A stretch of DNA of 64,000 bases from Streptomyces sp. LUP47B (GCF_001746295.1 NZ_MJAH01000013.1:81874-145873), one strand, 5' to 3'. Numbered from the stretch's first letter, positions 24,581 through 34,166 are shown. Notes: generated by a model not told the origin, from the sequence alone. Program-made: numbers and translations.

Positions 24581-27500
24581 TCAAGACCTCGGCGGAAGCT
24601 TCGGCCTTGATCTGTCCGGTACGTCACGGTAGTTGGGCGGCGTCGCCGGGGGGTTCGTCTGCAGTAGGTCCAGGGCCAGCCGTACCGCGTCGTCCAGTTG
24701 GGCGTGGCGGCCCTCCGCCCAGTCGAGCGGGGTGCGGAGGATCTCCAGGTCCGGGGGTACGCCCTGGTTCTCGATCGACCAGCCGTACTCGTCGAACCAC
24801 GCCGCGTTCATCGGTACGGTGATCACCGTTCCGTCGCCGAGCTGGTGGCGGCCGGTCATGCCGACCACTCCGCCCCATGTGCGCTGGCCCACCACGGGAC
24901 CGAGATTCAACAGCTTGATCGCCGCCGTGATCATGTCGCCGTCGGAGGAGGTCGCCTCGTCGGCCAGGGCGACCACCGGGCCGCGCGGGGCGTTCGAGGC
25001 GTACGACACCGGCTGGGCGTTTCTCGTCAGGTCCCAGCCGAGGATCTTGCGGGTCAGTTTCTCCACGACCAGCTCGCTGATGTGGCCGCCCGCGTTGCCG
25101 CGTACGTCGACGATGAGGGCGGGGCGGGAGACCTCCATCCGCAGGTCCCTGTTGAACTGGGCCCAGCCCGAGCCGCCCATGTCGGGGATGTGCAGATAGC
25201 CGCACCGGCCGCCGCTCAACTCCCGTACGACGACACGCCGTTTGGCCACCCAGTCCTGGTAGCGCAGGGGGCGTTCGTCCAGGAGCGGGACCACCGCCAC
25301 CCGGCGGGCCCCTCCGGCGGGTGGGGCGAACGTCAGCTCCACCGTCGTACCGCCCGCCGCCGCGAGCAGGGGATAGGGGCCCGCGACCGGGTCGACCGCG
25401 CGGCCGTCCACGTGGGTGAGGACCGCGCCCTCGCGGATGCCCGTGCCGGCCAGCGGGGAGCGTGCCTTGGAGTCCGAGGAGTCGCCGGGGAGGATCCGCT
25501 TCACCGTCCAACCACCCTCCCTGAGCACGAGGTTCGCACCCAGCAGGCCCTGGCGGCGCTGGTAGTGCGGTGGGCCCTCGTTGCGGCGGGCGGCGGTGAC
25601 ATAGGCGTGGGAGGTGCCCAGTTCGCCGAGGACCTCGCGCAGGAGGTCGGCGAACTCGTCGGGGGAGGCGACCCGTTCGACCAGCGGGCGGTACTGGTCG
25701 AGCACCGCGTCCCAGTCGATGCCGCACATCCCCGGTTCCCAGAAGTACGACCGGATCAGGCGGCCCGCCTCCTCGTACGACTGGCGCCATTCCGCGGCCG
25801 GGTCGACCTCGTGGAGGATGCGGCGCAGGTCGATCCAGACGGTGGTGTCGCTGTCGCCGGACTCCGTGGCGGGGGCCGCGCGCAGCTCGCCCTCGTCCAC
25901 CACGACCAGCCGGGAGCCGTCGCCGCTGACCGCGAACCAGTCCAGGTGCTCGACCAGTTCGGTCTTCTTCGCCTTGCCGATGGCGAAGTGTTCGAGGGTC
26001 GGGCGCTCGGAGGTGTCGTCCGGGTTCACGAAAGTCTCACCGAGGGCGCCTGAGATCGGCCAGCGCAGCCAGACCAGGCCGCCGCCCGCGACCGGGTACA
26101 GCGCCGAGTACTTCGAGGCGGGGACCGGGAACGGGGTCACCCGGCTCTCCAGCCCTTCGAGTTCGACCGTCACGGCCCCGCCCTCGCCGCTCTCGTCCTC
26201 GACCGGGTCCAGGCCTCCGGCGGCCGGGCGGCCCTCCGGGTTCAGGGCGAAGGGGGAGGGGGTCGCCGAGGACAGCGGGACCAGGTAGGGCCGGCAGCCG
26301 AGCGGGAAGGACAGGTCGCCGGTGTGGACGTCGTACACCGGGTCGAAGCCTCGCCAGGAGAGGAAGGCCAGGTAGCGGCCGTCCCGGGTGAAGACGGGGT
26401 TCTCGTCCTCGAAGCGGCCGTTGGTGACGTCGACGATCAGACGGTCCTTCATGCGGGCCATCTTGATCTGCCGCAGGGTGCGGCCGATCCCCGGGTGCGA
26501 CCACGTCAGCCAGGAGCCGTCCGGCGAGAAGGCGAGGTCCCGCACCGGCCCGTTGACCGAGCGGATGAGTTCGGTGACCTCGCCGTCGGAGTCCTCCGTA
26601 GCGTCGAGAAGGAGCAGGCGTCCGTCGTGCGAGGCGATGGCCAGGCGCTCACCCCGCGGATCCGAGACCAGCTCCAGCACCCGGCCCAGCTCGCCGGACG
26701 CCAACCGTCGCGGCTCGCGGTCACCGGTGGCGCGGGGCAGATACGCGATCTCGACGGCGTCCTCGCCCTCCGCGTCCGTCACGTACGCGACCTGGCCGAC
26801 GGGACCGAGCATCTCCGGTAGCCGTACCCGTACCCCCGGGGTGTCCGTGATCGTGCGGGCCGGGCCGTCCCGGTGGGTCAGCCAGTACAGGCTGCCGCGG
26901 ACGACGACGGCGCTCGCGCGGCCCGTCTCGTCGACCGAGATGCCGTCCACGTGCCGGGCGGCGGGCACCTGGTACGTACGGCGGCCCGCGCGCGGCCCGC
27001 TCAGCCGTACGTCGAGCTTGCGGGCCTCGGACGAGAGGTCGTCGACGATCCACAGGTCGCCCCCGCACTGGTACACCACCCGGGCGCCGTCGCTGGAGGC
27101 GTGGCGGGCGTAGAAGGCGTCGTGATCGGTGTGCCGGCGCAGGTCGGAGCCGTCGTGGGCGCAGGAGTAGAGGTTGCCGACGCCCTCGTGGTCGGAGAGG
27201 AAGGCGATCCGGCCGCCGACGAACATGGGGGAGTGGAGGTGGCCGCCGAGGTCGGGCAGCAGGCGTTCGCCGTGCAGCCAGAGCCGGCCCGTGGCGCCGC
27301 CCCGGTAGCGCTTCCAGGCGGCCGGTTCGTGCGGTGGGGTGCCGGTGAGCAGGAGGGTCTTGCGGTCGGCGACCTGGATGTCGGAGACCGGGCCCCAGGG
27401 GAGCTTGCGGCCCGGGGAACCGTCGGTGGGGACCTTGTACGCCCACGTGAAGTAGGAGAAGGGCTCGCCGTGGGAGGCGACGGCGAGGATGGTGCCCCCT

Positions 27501-27799
27501 GTTTCTCCCTCGACGGGCGTCCACCCGCAGACCTGGGTGTCCGCGCTGCCCCAGTAGGTGAGCCGCCGGGCCGGCCCGCCGTCCACGTCGGCCAGGTGGA
27601 TCTCGGGCACGAGACTGCGCCAGCTCGTGTACGCGATGTGGCGGCCGTCCGGCGAGAAGCGCGGATGGCCGACCTTGGTGCGGTCGACGGTCAGACGCCA
27701 GGCGCGGCCGGGACCGTCGAGAGGAGCCAGCCAGAGATCGTCCTCGGCCACGAAGCACAACAGGTCGCCGCTCAGGTGGGGAAGGCGCAGATAGCTCAC
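24581..27799 (-). CDS. Tricorn protease homologue (S41)
   Basis: 1072 residues from GTG 27799 (VSYLRLPHLSGDLL); the SD-like GGGGAG is unusually close to this GTG. Domain order: N-terminal six- and seven-blade beta-propellers (about 1-650, e.g. VGHPRFSPDGRHIAYTSWRS), a helical core, a PDZ domain (LAGTGIREGAVLTHVDGRAV) and the S41 serine-protease core. Catalytic residues align with archaeal tricorn: His731 in LGTSHAYV, Ser952-Asp953 in SSDGDMI, and Glu1010 in SIENQGV. It degrades peptides released by the proteasome or Clp/Lon. Divergent from the tetR gene. Confidence 0.93.
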   Translation of the reverse strand: MSYLRLPHLSGDLLCFVAEDDLWLAPLDGPGRAWRLTVDRTKVGHPRFSPDGRHIAYTSWRSLVPEIHLADVDGGPARRLTYWGSADTQVCGWTPVEGETGGTILAVASHGEPFSYFTWAYKVPTDGSPGRKLPWGPVSDIQVADRKTLLLTGTPPHEPAAWKRYRGGATGRLWLHGERLLPDLGGHLHSPMFVGGRIAFLSDHEGVGNLYSCAHDGSDLRRHTDHDAFYARHASSDGARVVYQCGGDLWIVDDLSSEARKLDVRLSGPRAGRRTYQVPAARHVDGISVDETGRASAVVVRGSLYWLTHRDGPARTITDTPGVRVRLPEMLGPVGQVAYVTDAEGEDAVEIAYLPRATGDREPRRLASGELGRVLELVSDPRGERLAIASHDGRLLLLDATEDSDGEVTELIRSVNGPVRDLAFSPDGSWLTWSHPGIGRTLRQIKMARMKDRLIVDVTNGRFEDENPVFTRDGRYLAFLSWRGFDPVYDVHTGDLSFPLGCRPYLVPLSSATPSPFALNPEGRPAAGGLDPVEDESGEGGAVTVELEGLESRVTPFPVPASKYSALYPVAGGGLVWLRWPISGALGETFVNPDDTSERPTLEHFAIGKAKKTELVEHLDWFAVSGDGSRLVVVDEGELRAAPATESGDSDTTVWIDLRRILHEVDPAAEWRQSYEEAGRLIRSYFWEPGMCGIDWDAVLDQYRPLVERVASPDEFADLLREVLGELGTSHAYVTAARRNEGPPHYQRRQGLLGANLVLREGGWTVKRILPGDSSDSKARSPLAGTGIREGAVLTHVDGRAVDPVAGPYPLLAAAGGTTVELTFAPPAGGARRVAVVPLLDERPLRYQDWVAKRRVVVRELSGGRCGYLHIPDMGGSGWAQFNRDLRMEVSRPALIVDVRGNAGGHISELVVEKLTRKILGWDLTRNAQPVSYASNAPRGPVVALADEATSSDGDMITAAIKLLNLGPVVGQRTWGGVVGMTGRHQLGDGTVITVPMNAAWFDEYGWSIENQGVPPDLEILRTPLDWAEGRHAQLDDAVRLALDLLQTNPPATPPNYRDVPDRSRPKLPPRS

Positions 27800-27891
27800 C
27801 TCCCCATGCTTTTCCGGGGGATGGACCGGAGCAACTTGTGAAAATTCGGCCGACGGGGACCTGCGGTGACCTGGGGTGATGCACGACACGA

Positions 27892-27906
27892 ACGAAACCG
27901 TTTCGT
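27892..27906. promoter_or_regulatory. TetR operator candidate 1
   Basis: ACGAAAC-C-GTTTCGT, a perfect 15-bp palindrome. It overlaps a possible -35 (27901-27906) that lies 17 bp from TACATT (27924-27929). Confidence 0.7.
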
Positions 27907-27937
27907 TTCGCTGAGGAATGCGCTACATTCGTGTCGT

Positions 27938-27952
27938 ACGAAACAGTGTCGT
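27938..27952. promoter_or_regulatory. TetR operator candidate 2
   Basis: ACGAAAC-A-GTGTCGT, matching operator 1 at 13 of 15 positions and centred 46 bp downstream, between the presumed -10 and the tetR start. Confidence 0.65.
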
Positions 27953-27983
27953 TCGAAGTCCCGGAGCTGAAAGGGTGAGTGAC

Positions 27984-28589
27984 ATGACCGAGGTCTCGAC
28001 CGCGCGTCGCAGCCGCATCACCCCCGAGCGTGAGGCCGAGCTGTACGAGGCCGTGCTCGAACTGCTCCGGGAGGTCGGCTACGACGCCCTCACCATGGAC
28101 GCCGTCGCCGCACGCACCCGTTCCAGCAAGGCCACGCTCTACCGCCAGTGGGGCGGCAAGGCCGAGCTGGTGGCGAAGGCGGTACGGCACAGCAAGCCTG
28201 GCGGTAGGGGTTTCGAAGAGATCGACACCGGGTCCCTCAGGGGCGACCTGCACGCCGTCACCATGCGCTCGGACGACTGCACGATGGAGCAGAACTCCGC
28301 CCTCATGCGGGGTCTGGCCATGGCGATCCACGGCAACCCGGATCTCCTGAAGGCGTTCCGCGAGCACCTCATCGAACCCGAGATGGCGGAGTTCCGCGGA
28401 CTGGTGCAGCGAGCGATCGACCGGGGCGAGGTGCGCCCCGACAACCCGGCGATCGAGTTCATGATCCACATGATGATCGGCGGGTTCGCGGCCCGCACGA
28501 TGATCGACGAGCTGCCGCCGACCCAGGCCTTCCTCCTTTCGTACATCGACGCCGTGGTCCTCCCCGCACTCGGCGTTGCGCACGACTGA
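27984..28589 (+). CDS. TetR family transcriptional regulator
   Basis: 201 residues from ATG 27984; GTG 27975 is possible but leaves too little room for GAAAGGG. HTH: LYEAVLELLREVGYDALTMD then AARTRSSKATLYRQWGGKAE. The C-terminal domain is of the AcrR type. Two matching palindromes in its leader suggest autoregulation and control of the MMPL gene 118 bp downstream, and possibly of the divergent tricorn gene. Confidence 0.9.
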   Translation: MTEVSTARRSRITPEREAELYEAVLELLREVGYDALTMDAVAARTRSSKATLYRQWGGKAELVAKAVRHSKPGGRGFEEIDTGSLRGDLHAVTMRSDDCTMEQNSALMRGLAMAIHGNPDLLKAFREHLIEPEMAEFRGLVQRAIDRGEVRPDNPAIEFMIHMMIGGFAARTMIDELPPTQAFLLSYIDAVVLPALGVAHD

Positions 28590-28707
28590 CCCACAGTCTC
28601 CCCAGCAAGCCCTCCACCTGACGTAACCGCTCACGTCGTCGGGCTGATCATCCCTGCCCTTGGGCCGTGTCGCCCTGGACCCACGACCTGACCGGGAGTA
28701 CGCCTTC

Positions 28708-30915
28708 GTGGCCACTTTCCTGTACAAACTCGGCCGCCTCGCCTTCCGGCGACGGCACTTCGTCGCCCTGATGTGGGTGGCCCTGCTGACCCTCGCGGGC
28801 GTCGGCGCGATCAGTGCGCCCGCCGCCGGAACCACCTCTTTCTCCATCCCGGGCACGGAGGCGCAGAAGGCCTTCGACCTGCTGGAACAGCGTTTCCCCG
28901 GGGCCAGCGCCGACGGCGCGACCGGACGCATGGTCTTCAAGGCGCCCGAGGGCGAGAAGATGACCGACGCCGCCCACAAGGCGACCGTCACGAAGACCGT
29001 CAAGGAACTCGGTGACGGATCCGAGGTCGTCTCCGTCACCGACCCGTTCACGACCAACGCCGTGAGCAAGGACGGCACGGTCGCCTACCTCTCGGTGAAG
29101 TACGACGCTCCCGCCGTCGGACTCAAGGACGCGACCAAGGACGCCCTGGAGACCGCCGGTGACGAGGCCCGGGCCACCGGTCTGACCGTCGACGTAGGAG
29201 GCGACGCGCTCCAGGCCCAGCCCGACGCGGGGGGAGTCGGCGAGGCCATCGGTCTCGCCATCGCCGCGGTCGTCCTGGTCATCACCCTGGGCTCGATGAT
29301 CGCGGCCGGACTGCCGCTGCTGACCGCGATCATCGGCGTCGCGATCGGCGTCTCCACCATCACCGCACTCGCCAAGGCACTCGACCTCGGCACCACCACC
29401 TCCACGCTCGCGGCGATGATCGGCCTCGCGGTCGGCATCGACTACGCGCTGTTCATCGTCTCCCGCTACCGCGCCGAGCTGGCCGAGGGCCGCGACCGCG
29501 AGGAGGCGGTGGGCCGGGCCACCGGCACCGCCGGTTCCGCCGTGGTCTTCGCGGGCCTCACCGTCGTGATCGCGCTCGCCGGACTCGCGGTCGTCAACGT
29601 GCCGATGCTGACCAAGATGGGCCTCGCCGCAGCGGGCACCGTCGTGATCGCCGTCCTCATCGCGCTGACCATGATCCCGGCGCTGCTCGGATACGCGGGC
29701 CGCAAGGTCCGCCCGGCGGGCGAGAAGCGCAAGAAGACCACCGGGACGGCGCCCGCGAAGCCCAACCTGGGCACCCGCTGGGCGAGCTTCGTCATCCGCC
29801 GCCCGGCCGCCGTGCTGCTGCTCGGTGTGGTCGGCCTCGGCACCGTCGCGCTGCCGGTCAGCCAGTTGGAGCTGGGCCTGCCCGACGACGGCTCGCAGCC
29901 GACGTCCACGACCCAGCGCCGCGCCTACGACCTCCTCTCGGAGGGCTTCGGCCCCGGCTTCAACGGCCCCCTGATGATCGTGGTCGACGCGAAGAACAGC
30001 GACGACCCGAAGGCCGCGGCCACCACGGTGACCGACGGCATCAAGGGCCTCAAGGACGTCGTCACGGTCACCCCGGCGACCTTCAACAAGGCCGGCGACA
30101 CCGCGACCATCACGGTCGTCCCCGACTCCAAGCCGTCCTCGACCCGGACCGAGGACCTGGTGCACGCCATCCGTGACCAGGGACCCGACGTCAGGTCCGA
30201 CACCGGCGCGGACGTCCTGGTCACCGGCACGACGGCGATGAACATCGACTTCTCGCAGAAGCTGACCGATGCCCTCATCCCGTACCTGGCCCTGGTCGTG
30301 GGCCTCGCCTTCCTCCTTCTGATCGTGGTCTTCCGTTCGATCCTCGTCCCGCTGAAGGCGGCCCTCGGCTTCCTGCTCTCGGTGCTCGCCGCGCTCGGTG
30401 CCGTCGTCGCGGTCTTCCAGTGGGGCTGGCTCGGCGGTGTGCTCGGCGTCGAGGAGACCGGCCCGATCATGTCGATGATGCCGATCTTCATGGTCGGCGT
30501 GGTCTTCGGGCTCGCGATGGACTACGAGGTGTTCCTCGTGACCCGGATGCGCGAGGCGTACGTCCACGGCGAGTCCCCGAGCCAGGCCATAGTCACCGGC
30601 TTCAAGCACAGCGCCCGGGTCGTGGTCGCCGCCGCGGTCATCATGATGGCCGTCTTCGGAGGCTTCATCAGCTCCGGCGAGTCGATGATCAAGATGATCG
30701 GCTTCGGCCTCGCGATCGCCGTCTTCTTCGACGCGTTCGTGGTCCGCATGGCGATCGTCCCCGCGGTTCTCGCCCTGCTCGGCCGCCGCGCCTGGTGGCT
30801 GCCGAAGTGGCTGGACCGCGCGCTGCCCAACGTCGACGTCGAGGGCGAGGGACTGCGCACCCGGGCGGAGAAGGACACGGATCCGGACGAGGACCGGGAG
30901 TTGGTACGCGTCTGA
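28708..30915 (+). CDS. MMPL family RND transporter
   Basis: 735 residues from GTG 28708 with GGGAG upstream. About twelve membrane segments in two halves, each with a large extracytoplasmic loop. The duplicated MMPL motif occurs as GIDYALFIVSRYR and AMDYEVFLVTRMRE, whose Asp-Tyr pair carries the proton relay. Family members export lipids, polyketides or drugs. Adjacent to and likely repressed by the TetR protein. Confidence 0.92.
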   Translation: MATFLYKLGRLAFRRRHFVALMWVALLTLAGVGAISAPAAGTTSFSIPGTEAQKAFDLLEQRFPGASADGATGRMVFKAPEGEKMTDAAHKATVTKTVKELGDGSEVVSVTDPFTTNAVSKDGTVAYLSVKYDAPAVGLKDATKDALETAGDEARATGLTVDVGGDALQAQPDAGGVGEAIGLAIAAVVLVITLGSMIAAGLPLLTAIIGVAIGVSTITALAKALDLGTTTSTLAAMIGLAVGIDYALFIVSRYRAELAEGRDREEAVGRATGTAGSAVVFAGLTVVIALAGLAVVNVPMLTKMGLAAAGTVVIAVLIALTMIPALLGYAGRKVRPAGEKRKKTTGTAPAKPNLGTRWASFVIRRPAAVLLLGVVGLGTVALPVSQLELGLPDDGSQPTSTTQRRAYDLLSEGFGPGFNGPLMIVVDAKNSDDPKAAATTVTDGIKGLKDVVTVTPATFNKAGDTATITVVPDSKPSSTRTEDLVHAIRDQGPDVRSDTGADVLVTGTTAMNIDFSQKLTDALIPYLALVVGLAFLLLIVVFRSILVPLKAALGFLLSVLAALGAVVAVFQWGWLGGVLGVEETGPIMSMMPIFMVGVVFGLAMDYEVFLVTRMREAYVHGESPSQAIVTGFKHSARVVVAAAVIMMAVFGGFISSGESMIKMIGFGLAIAVFFDAFVVRMAIVPAVLALLGRRAWWLPKWLDRALPNVDVEGEGLRTRAEKDTDPDEDRELVRV

Positions 30916-30931
30916 CGCACGCCGCGTGAGA

Positions 30932-30972
30932 GAGGAAGGCCGGTGAGGGAGGTGCCCTCACCGGCCTTCCTC
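30932..30972. terminator. Bidirectional terminator, 18-bp perfect stem
   Basis: Arm GAGGAAGGCCGGTGAGGG (30932-30949), loop AGGTG, and exact complement (30955-30972). Serves the convergent MMPL and GNAT genes; the right arm contains the last five codons and stop of the GNAT. Confidence 0.92.
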
Positions 30973-31587
30973 TGCCGTGGGCCGGCCGAGATAGGTGACG
31001 GGCCCCGGATCCGGTACCGCGATCTCGTGAAAGCCGAGACGGTCGTAGAAGGCACGCGCGGGCGTGTTGGCGGACACCATCGACAGGTGTACGGCGGCCA
31101 CGCCCCGCTCGTGCAGCGCGCGCAGGAAGCTCTCCATGAGCGCGCGCCCGTATCCGCGCCCCTGCCACCCGGGGAGCAGATCGATGTGCAAGTGGGCGGG
31201 ATAGGCGGCGACTTCGGGCACGAGCATCCGCTCGGGGCGGTGCAGGAGCGCGACGATCTCCTCGTCGGCGGTCTGCGGCTCGTGGCGGGGCTCCGGGTAG
31301 CGGTCGGCCACGAGAGGCAGCCACGTCGTGCGGTAGTCCGCCACGAACCGGGGCGTGTCGGCGGTCCCGACGATGTACCCGACCGCCTGTCCCTCCCCGT
31401 CGTCCAGCACGAAGGCCAGCTCCGGTTCGAGATGGACGTACGGCGCCGCGAAGGCCGCCGGGAAGACGCCGGGGTCCTTGTAGTGCGGGCGGCTGTCCCG
31501 GCCCGCGTGGGCGGTACGGACGCAGATGTCCTCGACGGCGTCGCGGTCCTGGGGGCGGTAGGGGCGTACGGCGGGAGACGGGGTCAT
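30958..31587 (-). CDS. GNAT family N-acetyltransferase
   Basis: 209 residues from ATG 31587 (MTPSPAVRPYRPQDRDAVED). Motif A LHIDLLPGWQGRGYGRALME (about 147-166) and C-terminal NTPARAFYDRLGFHEI are clear; the region EPELAFVLDDGEGQAVGYIVG is motif C/D. Substrate unknown; resembles hypothetical O-GlcNAcase-associated or aminoglycoside-type GNATs only in general fold. Confidence 0.85.
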   Translation of the reverse strand: MTPSPAVRPYRPQDRDAVEDICVRTAHAGRDSRPHYKDPGVFPAAFAAPYVHLEPELAFVLDDGEGQAVGYIVGTADTPRFVADYRTTWLPLVADRYPEPRHEPQTADEEIVALLHRPERMLVPEVAAYPAHLHIDLLPGWQGRGYGRALMESFLRALHERGVAAVHLSMVSANTPARAFYDRLGFHEIAVPDPGPVTYLGRPTAEEGR

Positions 31588-32060
31588 CGCAGCATCCTGC
31601 CGCTTCTGCACGGCAGGACGCCACAACAAGCCCGGTCCCCGCTGTCCGACGGGGAATTCGGTCGTGACCTTTGTATCCGGCAGCTAACCTGCCGGGCATG
31701 ACGCCTTCGGACTCTGGAGCCCACCGTTCCTCTGGACCGAGCAGGAGTAAGTCCGCTCAGCCGCACGCCCCGAACGGTCTTGGGCGCACTGGTCCCCGGC
31801 GTACTCAACCCCGGGGCAGCGACACGCATCCTGTACGTGGTCCGATCCCGGGAGGCCAGCTCCCTGTGCGATCTGGCCGGATGAGCACGGCCAGAGGCGA
31901 CGGGGAGGCCCTGAACCATCACTCCGGTGGAGCAGGGGCCCCGCACGCTGGCACCGCACCAAGCGTCCCAGATCGCAGGATCACCGTAGCCCGAACGGCC
32001 CACGGCGCCGCAAGCCAGGGCGCCGATCATCACACGATCGAGCTAACTCGACCTCGCGCC
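31588..32060. other. Gene-free stretch (~470 bp) ahead of YbaK remnant
   Basis: No ORF here shows Streptomyces-like codon bias or a known motif on either strand. A short hairpin CCGGCAG-CTAAC-CTGCCGG sits at 31677-31695, just before an ATG (31698) that is in frame with the YbaK remnant, as an original gene start might be. The intervening ~360 bp does not encode the missing YbaK domain, so it is probably replaced or decayed DNA. Confidence 0.5.
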
Positions 32061-32195
32061 GATCGTTCGCTGCTCGGACACGAGTTGGTCTGGGCCGCCG
32101 CCGGCAATCCGCACGCCGTGTTCCCGATCGCGCCCAAGGACCTGGTCGCCCGGGCCGGTGCCACTCTCGTGGACGTCCGCGAGCCCACCGCGTGA
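32061..32195 (+). pseudogene. Remnant of a YbaK/EbsC aminoacyl-tRNA deacylase gene (C-terminus only)
   Basis: The last 44 codons read LLGHELVWAAAGNPHAVFPI and continue to TLVDVREPTA, which match the C-terminal strand and helix of YbaK/EbsC (Cys-tRNA(Pro)-deacylase-like) proteins. The ~110 N-terminal residues with the catalytic Lys are absent upstream in every frame. The stop overlaps the GTG start of the EamA gene, suggesting the intact gene was once coupled to it. Confidence 0.6.
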
Positions 32196-33037
32196 CCCCG
32201 CTCGTCACCGCGGCCGTGCTCCTCGCCGCGGTCACGCACGCCAGCTGGAACGCCATCGCGCACCAGATCACCGACAAGCTGGTCGGGTTCACGCTGATCT
32301 CGGGCGGGGGGATGCTCATCGGGCTGGCGATCATCCCGCTCGCGGCGGTCCCGGCGGCGGGCGCGTGGCCGTATCTCCTCGCCTCGTCCTGTATCCACAT
32401 CGCCTACTACGCGCTGCTGATGAAGTCCTTCCGACTCGGGGACTTCGGGCAGGCCTATCCGATCGCGCGCGGCACCGCGCCCCTGGTCGTGACCGTGCTG
32501 GCCGCCCTCTTCGCGCACGAGGTGCCGGACGGGTGGGCCGCCGCCGGAATCGCCCTCTCCTGCGCCGGACTGACCGGCGTCGCGCTGTGGGGGCTGCGCG
32601 GCCGTCGGCCGAACTGGGCGGCGATCGGCGCCGCGTTGGCGACCGGGCTGACCATCGCCGCGTACACCGTCGTCGACGGGCTCGGCGTGCGCGCCTCCGG
32701 TTCCTCGCTCGGGTACATCGCCTGGCTGATGGCGGTGCAGGGGGTCGTGATCCCGGCGTACGCCCTCACGCGGTGGCGTGGCCGATCCGTCGCCGTACTG
32801 CGGCCGTTCGCAGGCGTCGGGCTCGTCGGTGCCGCCCTCTCCGTGGCCGCCTACGGGTTCGTCCTGTGGGCCCAGACCAAGGCCGAACTCGCCCCCGTCG
32901 CCGCTCTGCGCGAATCCTCGATCATCGTCGGCGCGGCCATCGGCGCCGTGTTCTTCAAGGAGCGGTTCGGGGCGCCGAGGATCGTCGCGGCGGGGCTGCT
33001 GGTCGCGGGCATCGGGCTGATGCTGCACGCCGGTTAG
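32192..33037 (+). CDS. EamA/DMT family transporter
   Basis: 281 residues with ten hydrophobic segments in two repeats. Starts at GTG 32192 in a GTGA overlap with the YbaK remnant. The second repeat includes LRESSIIVGAAIGAVFFKER, the conserved EamA signature, and ends VAAGLLVAGIGLMLHAG. A metabolite exporter or permease; substrate not inferable. Confidence 0.88.
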   Translation: MTPLVTAAVLLAAVTHASWNAIAHQITDKLVGFTLISGGGMLIGLAIIPLAAVPAAGAWPYLLASSCIHIAYYALLMKSFRLGDFGQAYPIARGTAPLVVTVLAALFAHEVPDGWAAAGIALSCAGLTGVALWGLRGRRPNWAAIGAALATGLTIAAYTVVDGLGVRASGSSLGYIAWLMAVQGVVIPAYALTRWRGRSVAVLRPFAGVGLVGAALSVAAYGFVLWAQTKAELAPVAALRESSIIVGAAIGAVFFKERFGAPRIVAAGLLVAGIGLMLHAG

Positions 33038-33221
33038 CCGTCCGTCCCGGGGGCTTTGTCCCAAGCGCTGTCCAATTCCGGCCCAACGTCGGCTATTCGT
33101 TTGCCGACTTGCCTATGCCTTGACGGTCCGTTCCCTGTGCGTTCAGGCAGAGGTCCGTGGCTGGGTCGTGTGGCGTCCCTAAGGTCCCAGCGGACCGCGA
33201 AAGAAGGGACGCAAGGGACTC

Positions 33222-34166
33222 ATGGACGCACTCCACGCAGTCCGGGCCCGAGGGGTCACCAAGTGCTTCGGTGACGTCGTGGCGCTCGACGGTGTCGACC
33301 TGGATGTGACGCGGGGACAGATCCACGGTCTGGTCGGGCCGAACGGCGCCGGCAAGACCACCCTGCTCGGGCTCCTGCTGGGCCTCGCCGTCGCCGACGG
33401 CGGGCAACTGGAGATCCTTGGTGTGCCGGTCGGGCGGGCCTTCGCCGCTCCCGACGGAGTCGCCGGATTCGTGGACGGGCCCGGTCTCTACCCCTCGCTC
33501 ACCGCCCGGCAGAACCTCACCGCGCTCGCCGAACTCCGGGGCCGGCAGGCCCGTACGGCAGGCATCGACGACGTGCTCGACCAGGTCGGGCTCACCGATG
33601 TCGCCGACGACAAGGCCCGCGGCTTCTCCCTCGGCATGCGCCAGCGGCTCGGGCTCGCCGCCGCACTGCTGACCCGGCCACGGCTGCTGGTGCTCGACGA
33701 GCCGTCCAACGGCCTGGACCCGGCCGGTAAACGGCATGTGCACGGAGTCCTGAACCGGCTCGCCGCGGACGGCACGAGCGTCGTGCTCTCCAGCCACCGT
33801 ATGGACGACCTGGAGGCCCTGTGCTCCGAGGTCACCATCCTCGCGTCCGGGCGGGTCGTGTTCTCGGGGCCGCTCGGCAAACTGGCCGCCGAGAGCCGTG
33901 AACTCGACTACCGGGTAAGGACGTCCGACCCGGAAGCGGCGCGACGGCTGGCCGACGGCACGGACGGCGTCCGGATCGCCGATGACACCGGACGGCAGAC
34001 GCGGGACGTCGACGTGCTCGTCGTACGCGCGCTGGTGCCCGCTCTCGACGAACTGGTGGCGCGGCTCGTGACGTCGGGCGTCGCGGTGCGCGAACTCGCG
34101 CCCGTCGTCTCGCCCTTGGAGGCCGCGTTCCTGGCCCTGACCGAGGACCAGGAGGCCGGCAGATGA
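33222..34166 (+). CDS. ABC transporter ATP-binding protein
   Basis: 314 residues of the ABC-2 type. Walker A GPNGAGKTT (about 42-50), signature FSLGMRQRLGLA, Walker B LLVLDEPSNGLDP, H-loop SSHRMDDLE. The C-terminal ~95 residues are an accessory domain typical of CcmA/NatA-like ATPases. Its stop overlaps the permease start by four bases (ATGA), so the two are translated together. Confidence 0.92.
   Translation: MDALHAVRARGVTKCFGDVVALDGVDLDVTRGQIHGLVGPNGAGKTTLLGLLLGLAVADGGQLEILGVPVGRAFAAPDGVAGFVDGPGLYPSLTARQNLTALAELRGRQARTAGIDDVLDQVGLTDVADDKARGFSLGMRQRLGLAAALLTRPRLLVLDEPSNGLDPAGKRHVHGVLNRLAADGTSVVLSSHRMDDLEALCSEVTILASGRVVFSGPLGKLAAESRELDYRVRTSDPEAARRLADGTDGVRIADDTGRQTRDVDVLVVRALVPALDELVARLVTSGVAVRELAPVVSPLEAAFLALTEDQEAGR

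Noticed and set aside
31584-32033. Minus-strand open frame in the gap before the YbaK remnant
   Set aside because: Cys/Arg/Ser-rich with no motif, poor codon bias and no ribosome site.
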